A DNA stretch of 64,000 nucleotides from Dehalococcoidia bacterium (GCA_022826965.1 JAJDTU010000009.1:124001-188000), one strand, 5' to 3'; positions 16,153 to 25,792 are shown, counted from the stretch's first letter. The notes: generated from the sequence alone by a model not told the origin. A program made the numbers and translations.

Positions 16153-19100
16153 TGTCGCAGCAGGCGCCGACTCCAGCCTCGAGTTCCAGGGGCGAGACAG
16201 CGAAGGAACTGGGCCGCCTGGCGCTGCGGCGTATCGCTTCGGCGCCGAGGCTCTCGACGGTGCTGCTGATCGGGGCGCTGCTGGCAGTGGGCCTGGCGAG
16301 CAGCGCGCCGATCTTCATCGAAGCGGTGCGTGATCTGGGGCTGCAGCAGACGCTCGCCGATGCCGACCCGGCATCGCTCGACCTGCGATTCAACCAGACC
16401 AACGTGACGGGGGCGGCCGAGTCGATCGACGACGTTGCGTCGCTGATCCACGAGGAAGTGACGGCTGCAGCCGCGTCGCTCACGGTTGGCCGGATGACCG
16501 CTCTGCGAACCGGCGGATACATCCTGCGCAGGTCGGACGAGCCGTTCGATCCGCCCGATGCCGATCACGCCACGTTCGTCGCACAGAGCGATCTGAGGGA
16601 CCTCTCGGAAATCGTGGCCGGCCGTGAGCCGGAGGCAACGAGCGATCTGCTGGAGGTGATGGTCGAGCGGCGGCAGGCGCAGCAGTTTGGTCTCGACGTT
16701 GGGGACGAACGCCTGGCGCAGCCGTTCTGGCTGGGGACCGAGCATGAGACTCGGGTGAGGATCGTGGGGATTATCGAGCCGTCGACCGACGCGCGGCGCT
16801 GGTCGACGCTCGATCCGCTGTTCCTGCCGGTCGCGGCGCTGGACACCGAACTACGGTTCTGGACGACCCGGGCGGGGATTCTCGGCATACTCGCCGAGCA
16901 GTCGCCGACGCTGCGGCTGTCGCTGCTGCAACGATTCCGGACCGACTTGCACGGGGCATCGGCGGCGGATGCGTCGGCAGCGGCCGATGCGCTGCAACAG
17001 ATGACGCGGCGGATTTCGCAGTCGGTGGACGGGATCCAGCAGGAGACGGAACTGGTCGACACGCTGGTCGGGTTCAGCCAGCGCTTCCAGTTCGCGCAGT
17101 CGACGCTGTTGATGATCGTGCTGCAGCTCGTGGGCGCTGTGTTGGTCTATGCGGTGGTGGCGTCGGCGATGCTCGCCGAGCAACGCACCGAGGACACGGC
17201 GTGGCTTCGTTCGCGCGGCGCGCGGCAGCGCGACGTCGCGGTGCTGCACATCGTTGAGGCCGCGATTCTGACCGCTCCGGCGATTGTCCTGGGGCCGCTG
17301 ATCGGCATGGGGCTGGTCAGTCTGCTGGGATTCGTCCCGCCGTTCGATGAGGCGCTGGCCGGTACGGGCGCAGGTCCGTTCCTGCCGGTTCCGCTGCCGG
17401 TCGAGTCGTGGTACCTGGCGCTGGGCGCGGGGGCGCTGGCGCTGCTGGCTCAGGCGGTGCCGACATATCGGGCGACGCGGCAGACGATGGTGACCACGCG
17501 CCGGGAGCGTGGACGGCCGCCGGCGTCGTGGACTCAGCGGGCCTTGATCGACGCGGCCGTGGCTGCGCTGGGCGCACTGCTGATCTTCGAACTGCAGTGG
17601 GCCGGCGACCCGATCGACTCGCCGTTGGTCGGAGAGACGCGGCTGGACTGGTTGGCGGTGGCGACGCCGACGGTGTTGCTGTTCGTGGTCGGGCTGATCG
17701 TGCTGCGGTTGTTCCCTCCGACGATGCGACTGCTCGCTCGACTTGCGTCGCTGTGGCGCTCGTTGACGTTGTTGATGGGGGCGTGGTACCTGGGGCGTAC
17801 GCCGACGCATTACGCGCGGACGGTGCTGTTGTTGACGATCGCGGGGGCGCTGGCGGTGTTTGCGGCGTCGTTCAGGACGACGCTCGATACGTCGTACCAC
17901 GATCGTTCGCTGCACGCGGTGGGCGCGTCGGTGCGGCTGACCGAGCCGATCTCGGACATCGTTCAGTATCAGGAGATTGAAGAAGTGAGCGGCGCATCGG
18001 TGGCACAGATCAAGCGGATCGTGGGGGCGTTCGAGGGGGATGAAGACTCCGGTCGTCTGCAGATCGCGGCGGTGGACTCCGAAGTGGTCGCCGATCAGTT
18101 GGTCGAACGCGACGCCGATTGGGCGTTGCCGCCGGCGGACCTGAGGGAGATTGCGGTACCACCGAACGAGGTCCAGGGTACCGTGATCGACGACCTCGGC
18201 GGCCGGCTGGAGTTGCAGATTGCGGTCGCGCACCTCGAGCAGGAGACGGTGATTGGGATCAAGGTCTTGGACGCCCTCGGGCGTTACTGGTGGTACGCCA
18301 TCGACACGCTCATCCCCGCCGAAGTGCAGGAAGAGCCGGAATGGATCACAATCTCCAACCGCCTGACGGAGGAACCGGCCGCCTATCTGCCGCTGGAGGG
18401 CGCGCGGCTGATCCAGGGGCAAAGCAGATTCAGCCCGACGGTGGCGGAGCGGCCGGTCGCGCCACTGACGCTGGTGTCGCTTGACCTGGCGATCACGCGG
18501 GCCGCGGGAGAGATCTTGCTGGGCGACTTGACCTACGCCAGGGGTGGTGAGAGCGACCTGTTGGCCGACTTCAGTTCAGGACGCTGGGAGGCGACACCGC
18601 TCGAGGTGGGCGAGGAGCCGCTCGACATTCTCGTGGTCAGCGAGGCGGGGGCACGGTATCGCTGGAATGCCATTCCATCGTCTCTGCGCGGAGTGCGCTA
18701 CATGGCGGAGCGGGGGCCGTTGCCCGCCCTGTTCTCGGCGCAGGCGATCGAACAGGGCCGGCTGAACATCGGCGAGACGGTCAAACTGCGCATCGGGCCA
18801 TCCTCGATGACGTTTCTGGTCGCCGGACAGTTTGAAACCTTCCCGAGCTACGACCCGCAGCGCGACGATCCGCTCGTGTTGATCGACCGCGCCGCATTCA
18901 TCGATCGGCTGTACGGCAGCGCGGCGGCCGGCGTGGCGCTGGCCGTGAGCAATGAACTGTGGGCTTCGGCGTCGCTGCAGCGCTGGGCCGGTCTGTTGGC
19001 TGAGCACGAGCTCGCGATCGAGGGCGATGGCGTCGCCACGATTGAGAGTGCGCGAGAGGAACTTGCGGCCGACCCGTTGATCGTCGCGTCGTGGAACGGG

Positions 19101-19511
19101 GTCTTCGTCGGCGCGCTGGCGGCGGTGGCGATCGCGTCGGCGTTCGGTCTGGTGGTGCTGACGGCCGTGACGGCGCAGGCGCGGCGGGTGGAGTTTGCCG
19201 TCTGTCAGAGCGTCGGGATGAGCATGCGCCAGATCCTGGGTCTGATCGCGCTGGAACAGTTGATCATCATCGCGATCGGCCTAGGAGCGGGGTTGATCGT
19301 GGGGACTCAGGCGGGCGCGGTGCTGCTGGACTTCTTCGCGCTCACTCCGGATGGTCGCGACGTGGTACCGGCGTTGCAGTTCGTCATCGACTGGCCGGGC
19401 GTAGGCATCCTGTTCGGCGCGTTATCGGCGTTGTTCGCGCTCAACCTGGGCGCGTTCCTGTGGTTCCTGCGGCGGATCGAGCTGCACGGAGCGCTGAGGT
19501 TGGCGGCGTAG
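16152..19511 (+). CDS. Large FtsX-type ABC transporter permease (second of pair)
   Basis: A 1119-residue paralogue of the preceding permease with the same layout. There is an N-terminal helix (STVLLIGALLAVGLASSAPI) and a soluble domain to about 310, then a block of helices (about 310-580), a second soluble domain (580-970) and three C-terminal helices with ARRVEFAVCQSVGMSMRQIL. The start overlaps the upstream stop by one base. The two probably assemble as a heterodimer that borrows an ATPase encoded elsewhere. The stop is only three bases from the stop of the convergent DUF4389 gene. Confidence 0.88.
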   Translation: MSQQAPTPASSSRGETAKELGRLALRRIASAPRLSTVLLIGALLAVGLASSAPIFIEAVRDLGLQQTLADADPASLDLRFNQTNVTGAAESIDDVASLIHEEVTAAAASLTVGRMTALRTGGYILRRSDEPFDPPDADHATFVAQSDLRDLSEIVAGREPEATSDLLEVMVERRQAQQFGLDVGDERLAQPFWLGTEHETRVRIVGIIEPSTDARRWSTLDPLFLPVAALDTELRFWTTRAGILGILAEQSPTLRLSLLQRFRTDLHGASAADASAAADALQQMTRRISQSVDGIQQETELVDTLVGFSQRFQFAQSTLLMIVLQLVGAVLVYAVVASAMLAEQRTEDTAWLRSRGARQRDVAVLHIVEAAILTAPAIVLGPLIGMGLVSLLGFVPPFDEALAGTGAGPFLPVPLPVESWYLALGAGALALLAQAVPTYRATRQTMVTTRRERGRPPASWTQRALIDAAVAALGALLIFELQWAGDPIDSPLVGETRLDWLAVATPTVLLFVVGLIVLRLFPPTMRLLARLASLWRSLTLLMGAWYLGRTPTHYARTVLLLTIAGALAVFAASFRTTLDTSYHDRSLHAVGASVRLTEPISDIVQYQEIEEVSGASVAQIKRIVGAFEGDEDSGRLQIAAVDSEVVADQLVERDADWALPPADLREIAVPPNEVQGTVIDDLGGRLELQIAVAHLEQETVIGIKVLDALGRYWWYAIDTLIPAEVQEEPEWITISNRLTEEPAAYLPLEGARLIQGQSRFSPTVAERPVAPLTLVSLDLAITRAAGEILLGDLTYARGGESDLLADFSSGRWEATPLEVGEEPLDILVVSEAGARYRWNAIPSSLRGVRYMAERGPLPALFSAQAIEQGRLNIGETVKLRIGPSSMTFLVAGQFETFPSYDPQRDDPLVLIDRAAFIDRLYGSAAAGVALAVSNELWASASLQRWAGLLAEHELAIEGDGVATIESAREELAADPLIVASWNGVFVGALAAVAIASAFGLVVLTAVTAQARRVEFAVCQSVGMSMRQILGLIALEQLIIIAIGLGAGLIVGTQAGAVLLDFFALTPDGRDVVPALQFVIDWPGVGILFGALSALFALNLGAFLWFLRRIELHGALRLAA

Positions 19512-19514
19512 CTG

Positions 19515-20084
19515 CTAGCCGAGCCGGAAGGGCGGGTAGCGGTCGGTGATTAGGAGGAAGGCGTAGGCCTCGACCCGCAGGATCCAGCGCTCCACGTTCA
19601 ACATGAACGTGAACAGCGGTCGCGGATACTGGCCGGTGAAGAGGATCGCGAACCAGGCGATTAAGACGACGATGCTCTGCAGCCCGACCAGCAGCCAGAC
19701 AATGAAGTAATGCGGCAGCGCAAACAGCCACTTGACCAGGGGCAGCCATCGATTGAGTTGGGCCGCGTCGGGATAGTCGAGGTCGAGCCGGACCGACTGT
19801 TCTTCGTCCGTCGATGGGTACTGATCGGTCATCAAGTTGAGATACGCATTGACTCGATTGTGGAAGCGGGTGGCTTCGAGATTGAAGTCGAACCACCAGC
19901 GCGGATACTTGCGGCGCACCACCAACACCAGGGCGACCGGCGTGCAGAGCATCGGCGGAACGAACCAGAGCAGGATGACGACCGGGATCGCGAGGATCGG
20001 TCGGAGCAGCGTGGAAATGCGATCGAGCGATTGCGGGTACTCGATGTCGAGACGAGCGGGATACTCATCGGCGGTGCGTTGCAT
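19515..20084 (-). CDS. DUF4389 membrane protein
   Basis: A 189-residue membrane protein matching the DUF4389 pattern. Two similar halves each begin with a YPxxLxR-type motif (RLDIEYPQSLDRIS and RLDLDYPDAAQLNR) followed by two hydrophobic helices, PILAIPVVILLWFVPPML in half 1 and HYFIVWLLVGLQSIVVLIAW in half 2. W/Y-rich amphipathic loops such as YPRWWFDF are also typical. The function of the family is unknown. It is a single gene, convergent with the permease operon. Confidence 0.85.
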   Translation of the reverse strand: MQRTADEYPARLDIEYPQSLDRISTLLRPILAIPVVILLWFVPPMLCTPVALVLVVRRKYPRWWFDFNLEATRFHNRVNAYLNLMTDQYPSTDEEQSVRLDLDYPDAAQLNRWLPLVKWLFALPHYFIVWLLVGLQSIVVLIAWFAILFTGQYPRPLFTFMLNVERWILRVEAYAFLLITDRYPPFRLG

Positions 20085-20165
20085 GGCGAAGCTCCCTGAG
20101 TGAGCGGAATGCGCGGGGCCGGTTTGCGCAGCCTATCGACTATGGCAAGCGGGAACGGTCGGGGC

Positions 20166-20732
20166 TCAGGGAACGATGCCGAGTGTGCGCTGGATCTGGC
20201 GGACGTGGAAGAGCTGATGATCGGCGGCGGTGAGCGCGATGGTTCGCAGGGACATATCGAGCACGTCGCCGTCCAGTTCGATGTTGGCCGGTTCGCGGAG
20301 CTGATCTGATGACAGGTCCGCGAGCAGGCGCTCTGTGTCTTCGCGCACGCTGGTCAAGGCCCAGCGGAGTTCGGGCAGCGATGCCTCCGACTCCGTATCG
20401 GGCAGGTTGACGCCGCCAACGGGTGGGATCGGGAGCTGCGGGGCGACCTCGCGGCGCAGCAGCATGAGTTGAGGATGCAGCCACCGCTCGGAGTGGACGA
20501 CGTGCAGGAGGATTTCGCGAACAGACCATTCGGCGGGCCCGAGGCGTTCGTCGAGGCGATCGTCGGCACAGGCGTCGAGCAACGATCGCAGTTCTTCGAA
20601 GTTCTGGGCGAGCGCAGCCTCGATGTCGACGGGGACGTTTACAGAATCAGCGATGATGTTTACCTCAACCTGTACCCAACGCGTGGGGCGTCGCGCACAG
20701 TGTCGATGAACGGCGGCGGCGGGACAACTCAC
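20166..20732 (-). CDS. DinB-like four-helix protein
   Basis: A 188-residue DinB/YfiT-like protein. The helix GPAEWSVREILLHVVHSE contains the first His of the usual metal triad, and the terminal ADHQLFHVRQIQRTLGI contains the other two (HxxxH spacing). Family members are putative Zn- or Ni-dependent thiol-transfer enzymes, or are of unknown function. The only in-frame start before the first helix is a GTG at 20732, which leaves an untypical N-terminal 25 residues; a rarer start codon nearer to the helix is possible. It is divergent from the DUF309-dUTPase gene. Confidence 0.8.
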   Translation of the reverse strand: MSCPAAAVHRHCARRPTRWVQVEVNIIADSVNVPVDIEAALAQNFEELRSLLDACADDRLDERLGPAEWSVREILLHVVHSERWLHPQLMLLRREVAPQLPIPPVGGVNLPDTESEASLPELRWALTSVREDTERLLADLSSDQLREPANIELDGDVLDMSLRTIALTAADHQLFHVRQIQRTLGIVP

Positions 20733-20763
20733 TGATCAGCGAACACCGAAGGCGGCCGGCCTG

Positions 20764-21648
20764 ATGGCCCGAGTTCGTGAGACCCCGTCCCGAGCCGAAC
20801 AACTTTCGCTTGAACCGACGGTGTCTACCGAGCATCGGGCCGAACTCGCGAAGGGCGCGGCGGAGTGGGATGCGAAGCAGTTTTTCGACGCTCACGAGAC
20901 GTGGGAAGAGATCTGGCAGGTCGAGCGTCGAACCGTCCGGAGCTTCTACCAAGGGTTGATCCTGTTGGCCGCCGGGTTGCATCACTGGACCAGCACGCAC
21001 CGGCCTCGCGGGGTGCGAATCAAGTTGTCATCCGGAATTGAGCGCCTGGCGCCGTATGCGCCGTCGTACCTCGGGGTTGACGTGTCGACGACGATCGGCG
21101 ATGCGGCGGCTCTGCTGCGCCAGGCGCCCGACGATCCAGCTGTGTTGGCGGACACGCCGCTGGACAACTTCCCGCCGTTCCGTTGGGCTGTGACGGACGG
21201 CGGCAGGCTCGGAGCCCTGCGCGTGCGGCGATTGCGCGCGGCGGCGCAGTTGCCCACGCGCGGCTCCGAGCTGTCTTCCGGTCTGGACCTGTATGCCGAC
21301 CTGTCGGAGTTGGGCGGTTCGCTCAACCTCACATTGATGCCGCAACCGGTGCCCACCGGCATTGCCTGCGCACCGCCGCCGGGCTACGAGATCCAGATTC
21401 GACCGCGTTCGGGTCTGACGCGCCGGGGCGTGGAGATCGGTTGGGGCACGGTCGATGCGGACTACCGCGGTGAGTTGCTGGTCTCGATGTCGCTGCGCGG
21501 GCCGTCAGGACGCGGCTACCGCATCGAACACGGTGATCGCATCGCACAGCTGGTCGTGGCGCCGGTCGCGCTGTCTGCCGTGGAAGAGGTGGATGAACTG
21601 GACGACACCCCGCGCGGCGCCGGCGGGTTCGGCTCGACGGGCCGCTGA
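20764..21648 (+). CDS. dut: DUF309-dUTP diphosphatase fusion
   Basis: A 294-residue two-domain protein. Residues 25-125 match DUF309 (FFDAHETWEEIWQ, then FYQGLILLAAGLHH), a small all-helical domain of unknown role. Residues 155-294 are a complete trimeric-type dUTPase with all five motifs: SSGLDLYA (motif 1), RPRSG (2), GTVDADYRG (3, catalytic D231), EHGDRIAQ (4) and GAGGFGSTG (5). The dUTPase half converts dUTP to dUMP and pyrophosphate, protecting DNA from uracil. The reading frame is continuous with no slippery site, so the fusion is real in this sequence. The fluC-type gene starts three bases after the stop. Confidence 0.93.
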   Translation: MARVRETPSRAEQLSLEPTVSTEHRAELAKGAAEWDAKQFFDAHETWEEIWQVERRTVRSFYQGLILLAAGLHHWTSTHRPRGVRIKLSSGIERLAPYAPSYLGVDVSTTIGDAAALLRQAPDDPAVLADTPLDNFPPFRWAVTDGGRLGALRVRRLRAAAQLPTRGSELSSGLDLYADLSELGGSLNLTLMPQPVPTGIACAPPPGYEIQIRPRSGLTRRGVEIGWGTVDADYRGELLVSMSLRGPSGRGYRIEHGDRIAQLVVAPVALSAVEEVDELDDTPRGAGGFGSTGR

Positions 21649-21651
21649 TCG

Positions 21652-22023
21652 ATGACGGTGGCGGCGATTGCCTCGATTGCGCTCGGCGGCGCGGCCGGTT
21701 CGGTGCTGCGCTACCTGCTCAATCGCTGGGTCGGGCAGCCGGACGGCTTGCCGCTGGGCATCCTCGTGGTCAACCTGAGCGGGACGCTGGTGCTGGGTCT
21801 GGTGGCAACGCTGTTCCTGGAGCGACTCGGCGTGTCGGACAACATGCGCCTGGCTATCACGGTGGGGTTGCTGGGCGGCTTCACGACGTTCTCGACCGTC
21901 TGGTTGGACACGCTGCATCTGCTCAACGGAGGACGCTGGGTCTGGGCGTTGACCAACCTGCTGCTGTCCGCGGTGGGCGGATTGGCCGCCGCGTGGCTGG
22001 GCCAACAGCTGGCTCGGCTCTAG
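21652..22023 (+). CDS. crcB: FluC/CrcB fluoride channel
   Basis: A 123-residue four-helix Fluc-type fluoride exporter. Motifs are GGAAGSVLRYLLNRW, ILVVNLSGTLVLG (the conserved pore Asn) and GLLGGFTTFST with the fluoride-track TTFST. The channel works as an antiparallel dual-topology dimer; only one gene is present, so it may be a homodimer. It starts three bases after the dUTPase fusion gene and is probably expressed with it. No fluoride riboswitch was recognised upstream. Confidence 0.93.
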   Translation: MTVAAIASIALGGAAGSVLRYLLNRWVGQPDGLPLGILVVNLSGTLVLGLVATLFLERLGVSDNMRLAITVGLLGGFTTFSTVWLDTLHLLNGGRWVWALTNLLLSAVGGLAAAWLGQQLARL

Positions 22024-22117
22024 CTTCGAGACTTAACTTCGAGGCGGTTTCGCGCTCCGCCGCCAAGGCGGGAATGTGTATAGAGTGGCTACAGGCGACG
22101 GGGCGGTTGTGCCACTG

Positions 22118-23512
22118 ATGTCCCAAATACCTACGCATCCTCGACGGCGTGGCGTCGGGTTCGTCGCTCTCTTTGCCATTTTGCTCATTTGCTCATTCAT
22201 CCTCTCGGCCTGTGGATTGTTCGGCGGCGACGACGAGCAACCGGACGTCGTCGAGCGTCCCGACACGGCGGCCGAGACGACGCAAACCAGCGAGCCCACG
22301 GCGACGGCGGCGGCGACTCAATCGGAGGCCCAACAGCAGCAGACTGCTCAGCCGACCGAGACCGTGCGGGTGACGACATCGTCGTCGCAGGAGGACGCCG
22401 CGCAGCAGCAACAGGCCGATGCCGCGGTCGACGAGCCAGAGACCGACCCCAGCATCTACATCGTCCAGCCGGGCGACACCCTGGCCCAGATCGCGAACCG
22501 GTTTAACGTACGTATCGACGATCTGATCACACTGAACGGGATCCAGGATCCGGACGTTCTACATGTCGGTCAAGAACTGAGGATTCCGGGCCAGGAACAG
22601 GCCAGCAGCGAGTCGGACGATGCCGAAGAAGAGCAAGCGGCTCAAGACGAGCAGCAAGAGGCAGAGGACGAGCAGATAGAGCCGCCGAGTGTCGAGCTGC
22701 CGACCGTTGCCGTTCCGGCAGCGACGCCGACGCAGGTGTCGTACACGCAGTTCCCCCAGCCGGGTCCCGAGCAGACGACCGACACGATCCCCGATCCGCC
22801 GACCAACTTCCTGCAGTACGGGGCGGCGGCATTGCCCTGGTTGCATGGGATCAACGAGGTGGAGCCGATCATCGAGCTGTTCAAGGCCTGGCCGATGCCT
22901 CCCCTGGCAGTCGGGAACGATCGGATCGTGCTCGTCGACACATCCGACGACGGCCAGTTCTCCGCTTCGATCATCTACACGGACCCGAATTCGTTCGGCG
23001 CTGCCGTTCCCTACTCGAACCTGGTTGTCTATGACCCGGTGCCGGGAGTTCCGTCGAAGTATCGGATCGCGTACGACCACGCGCTCAGCTACGCGCGGGA
23101 GGTTCAGGGGTTGCAGCAGCTCGTCGACGTCGATCTGACCGGGGACGCCGTTCGCGACCTCACGTTCCGCGAGATCACGTGCGACGAGTCGGGCTGCGTG
23201 AGCAGCTTCTATGTCCTTTCGTCGACAGGCGACGGCTACCGGACGGTGACGAGCGCGGCCGCGCAGGTCGGCGCGGTCTCAGCGATTGAGATCCTGGATC
23301 GCACGGGCGATGGAGTGCCCGACATCGTGGTCAATGGCCTGGCGATGGACGAGTCGGTCGCCTCGCGCTACACCTTCGTGTTCACGGTCCAGGGCGACAG
23401 CCTGATCGAGGCGTTGAGGATCGCGTTGGACGGCAGTCCAGCGGACGAGGCGGATTCCGCGGACAGCGAGGATGCCGAGGGGCAGGAGGAAGACTCGCTC
23501 GAGGAGGAGTAA
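22118..23512 (+). CDS. LysM-domain lipoprotein
   Basis: A 464-residue exported lipoprotein. A basic n-region, a hydrophobic stretch and the lipobox LSAC (Cys 32) predict lipid attachment. A long Thr/Glu/Gln-rich, probably disordered linker follows. Next is one LysM domain (about 113-158; from YIVQPGDTLAQIANRF to LHVGQELRIPG) that should bind cell-wall glycan, then a second acidic linker. The C-terminal domain (about 225-450) contains two Asp-rich, EF-hand- or FG-GAP-like turns (DLTGDAVRDL and DRTGDGVPDI). ATG 22118 is chosen because it gives a normal signal peptide; an upstream GTG at 22076 would add 14 residues. TAGAGT at 22081-22086 may be the -10 box. Confidence 0.85.
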   Translation: MSQIPTHPRRRGVGFVALFAILLICSFILSACGLFGGDDEQPDVVERPDTAAETTQTSEPTATAAATQSEAQQQQTAQPTETVRVTTSSSQEDAAQQQQADAAVDEPETDPSIYIVQPGDTLAQIANRFNVRIDDLITLNGIQDPDVLHVGQELRIPGQEQASSESDDAEEEQAAQDEQQEAEDEQIEPPSVELPTVAVPAATPTQVSYTQFPQPGPEQTTDTIPDPPTNFLQYGAAALPWLHGINEVEPIIELFKAWPMPPLAVGNDRIVLVDTSDDGQFSASIIYTDPNSFGAAVPYSNLVVYDPVPGVPSKYRIAYDHALSYAREVQGLQQLVDVDLTGDAVRDLTFREITCDESGCVSSFYVLSSTGDGYRTVTSAAAQVGAVSAIEILDRTGDGVPDIVVNGLAMDESVASRYTFVFTVQGDSLIEALRIALDGSPADEADSADSEDAEGQEEDSLEEE

Positions 23513-23655
23513 CTGCCCCCTGCGGCGGTCCGAAGCGTTCGCAGACCCTGATTGCCCGCTGCCACCGGGAGGCATAGCCTCAGACGGGTAGCTCCCGCAG
23601 CCCGAGCATGGTTCGAGTCGTGTTGGCCGGCTGCGCCGAGCGGGTGATGTAGTCG

Positions 23656-25755
23656 ATGTCCCTCGTCAGCCGTCCGTCCAGGCGATTCGGCACCCGGTCG
23701 GCGCATCTCTTCTGGCGTCTGCCGTTGGTGGGCCGGGTCCGGGTTCCGCGCAACCTCGTTCCGCTGCTGCTGGCGGTGGCGGTCGGACTTGCAGCCGGAT
23801 TCGCGGCGGTGGCGTTGAGCGCCCTGGTCGATGGCCTGACCATGGTGTTCGACGAGCTGACATCGCTGCTTGATGGTCTCGCGGGCGGCTGGACCCTGAT
23901 GCTGGTTCCGGCGATCGCGGCGATTCCAGTGGCGTTCGTCGTCTCGCGGGTGGCCTCGGAGTCGCAGGGCGCCGGCGTGCCTTATGTCATGGTCGCGGTC
24001 GAGCGGGCCGGTGGATTCGTGCGACCGATCATTGCGCCGGCCAAGCTGGTGGCGACCGGATTCACGCTGGGAGGGGGCGGCGCCGCAGGACGCGAGGGTC
24101 CGATTGTCCTGATCGCGGCGTCCCTGGCGTCGACGATCGGTCGGGTGACGAAGCAACCGTCGGACATGCTGGTCCTGATGGTCGCGGCGGCGGCGGCGGG
24201 TGGAATCTCGGCCACGTTCAACACGCCGATCGCGGGGACGTTCTTTGCGCTCGAGGTGGTGCTGCGGCGGTTCAACGTGCGCAACTTCACGATCGTGGTC
24301 GTGGCTGCGGTGGTCGCGAACATCGTCGCCGTGGCCTTCTACGGCGACTCGGCCGGTCTCGACTTGCCCGACTTCGACATCAACAGCAGTTGGGAACTGT
24401 TCCTGCACGCGATCGTCGGGATCTCGGCGGCGATTGCCGGGATTCTCTTCGTGCGAACGCGCTTTTTCACCGAGGACGTGTTTGAGTTCCTCGGCGTGTC
24501 GATGTCGGTTCGGCCGATTCTGGGCCTGTTCGGCGTCGGTGTGTTGGCGCTGATCGAATCGAACATTCTTGGTTCCGGGCTGGACCAGATCAGGATCTTC
24601 GCCGAGGGCGATACGGCCGTATCGACGCTGGCGATCATGATGGTGCTCAAGCTGGTTGCGGCTTCGCTGACGATCGGCTCGGGCGCTTCAGGGGGGGCGT
24701 TTGCTCCGCTGCTATTCGTGGGCGCGACGCTGGGCGCCCTGATGGGCGCGGGATTCGAGTCGGCGCTGCCGAGCATCGTGGGACCGACCGGCACGTATGT
24801 CGTGGTGGGTATGGCGGCGGTCTTCGCGGCGGCTGCGCGCGCGCCGTTGACCTCCCTGTTCATCGTGTTCGAGCTCAGCGGATACTCGCTGATCCTGCCC
24901 TTGATGACGGCGGTGGCGCTGGCCGCCGCGCTGGCCCAGCTGTTGACCCGGGACACGATCTACAACGTCCGGCTACGCCGAGCCGGACTGGACGTCCACG
25001 AGGAGTCGGGGCCATCGCCACTTGACGATCTCACCGTGGCGGCGACCATGCGCACGGACACGCCGATCGTGTCGCGACTGGCGACGATCACGGACCTGGC
25101 CAACGCCATGAGTCAATCACGAGGGAACGTGGTGGCGGTGGCCGACCAGCGCAACCGCTTCATCGGCCTGGTGACGGCGACTGACGTAGCGTCGGCGGTT
25201 GAGCGCGGCGAGATGGATCGACGGGCGTTCGACCTCGCGGTCGTCGCGCCGGTCTTCGTTCACCCCGACGACAACCTGCGCTATGCGCTGTCGGTGCTGG
25301 TCGATCACGATGTGCGCCAGCTGCCCGTGGTCGCGCGTGAGGACGAGACGCGCTTGATGGGCATGCTGACGCAGCGCGACGTCCTGCGTGAGGTCGCTCA
25401 GCCGAGCGACCGGGACGCGGGCCAGCGGGCCGCGCCGGCGCCGGTGCGGCGACTGGTCGGCGCGATCGAGATCGAGGCGCGGGTGGAGCCCGGTTCGCGG
25501 GCCGAGTCGAGCATGGTCTCGCAACTGCCGCTGCCTGAAGCGTCGGTGATCACGGCGATTCACCGGCGCGGTGAGATTGTGATTCCGCGAGGCAACGTGA
25601 AGCTGTTGGCGAACGACTTGGCGATCGTGCTGTCGGTGCCGCCGGAGGAGGCGACGGTGCGGTCGCTGTTCATCAACCACACTGAGCAATCGCGGAACAA
25701 CTGGTGGTTCTTGCCGCACGCGCCGCCGTCGCCCAACGACGAGTCGCAGAGTTGA
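23656..25755 (+). CDS. ClC-family chloride channel/transporter with CBS pair and RCK_C domain
   Basis: A 699-residue protein. The ClC core spans about 35-435 with the selectivity segments GAGVP, GREGPIV (the gating Glu is present) and GASGGAFAPLLF. The inner Glu that carries protons in E. coli ClC (E203) is Val here (FALEVV), and the pore Ser of GSGIP is Ala; together these suggest channel-like or altered coupling. A CBS-domain pair (about 458-580) and a C-terminal RCK_C/TrkA-C-like domain (about 595-675) should bind nucleotides or other ligands and regulate the pore. It is a stand-alone gene with 143 unremarkable bases upstream. Confidence 0.92.
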   Translation: MSLVSRPSRRFGTRSAHLFWRLPLVGRVRVPRNLVPLLLAVAVGLAAGFAAVALSALVDGLTMVFDELTSLLDGLAGGWTLMLVPAIAAIPVAFVVSRVASESQGAGVPYVMVAVERAGGFVRPIIAPAKLVATGFTLGGGGAAGREGPIVLIAASLASTIGRVTKQPSDMLVLMVAAAAAGGISATFNTPIAGTFFALEVVLRRFNVRNFTIVVVAAVVANIVAVAFYGDSAGLDLPDFDINSSWELFLHAIVGISAAIAGILFVRTRFFTEDVFEFLGVSMSVRPILGLFGVGVLALIESNILGSGLDQIRIFAEGDTAVSTLAIMMVLKLVAASLTIGSGASGGAFAPLLFVGATLGALMGAGFESALPSIVGPTGTYVVVGMAAVFAAAARAPLTSLFIVFELSGYSLILPLMTAVALAAALAQLLTRDTIYNVRLRRAGLDVHEESGPSPLDDLTVAATMRTDTPIVSRLATITDLANAMSQSRGNVVAVADQRNRFIGLVTATDVASAVERGEMDRRAFDLAVVAPVFVHPDDNLRYALSVLVDHDVRQLPVVAREDETRLMGMLTQRDVLREVAQPSDRDAGQRAAPAPVRRLVGAIEIEARVEPGSRAESSMVSQLPLPEASVITAIHRRGEIVIPRGNVKLLANDLAIVLSVPPEEATVRSLFINHTEQSRNNWWFLPHAPPSPNDESQS

Positions 25756-25792
25756 GCATCGACGCTCGATGAGAGCGAATGAGCGGGAAGCC

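Noticed and set aside
21649-21652. Fluoride riboswitch before the fluC-type gene
   Set aside because: Only three bases separate it from the upstream gene and no riboswitch-like fold was found nearby.
23540-23640. GGTTCGAGTC at 23608-23617 as a tRNA T-arm
   Set aside because: No matching acceptor, anticodon or D stems are found around it on either strand.
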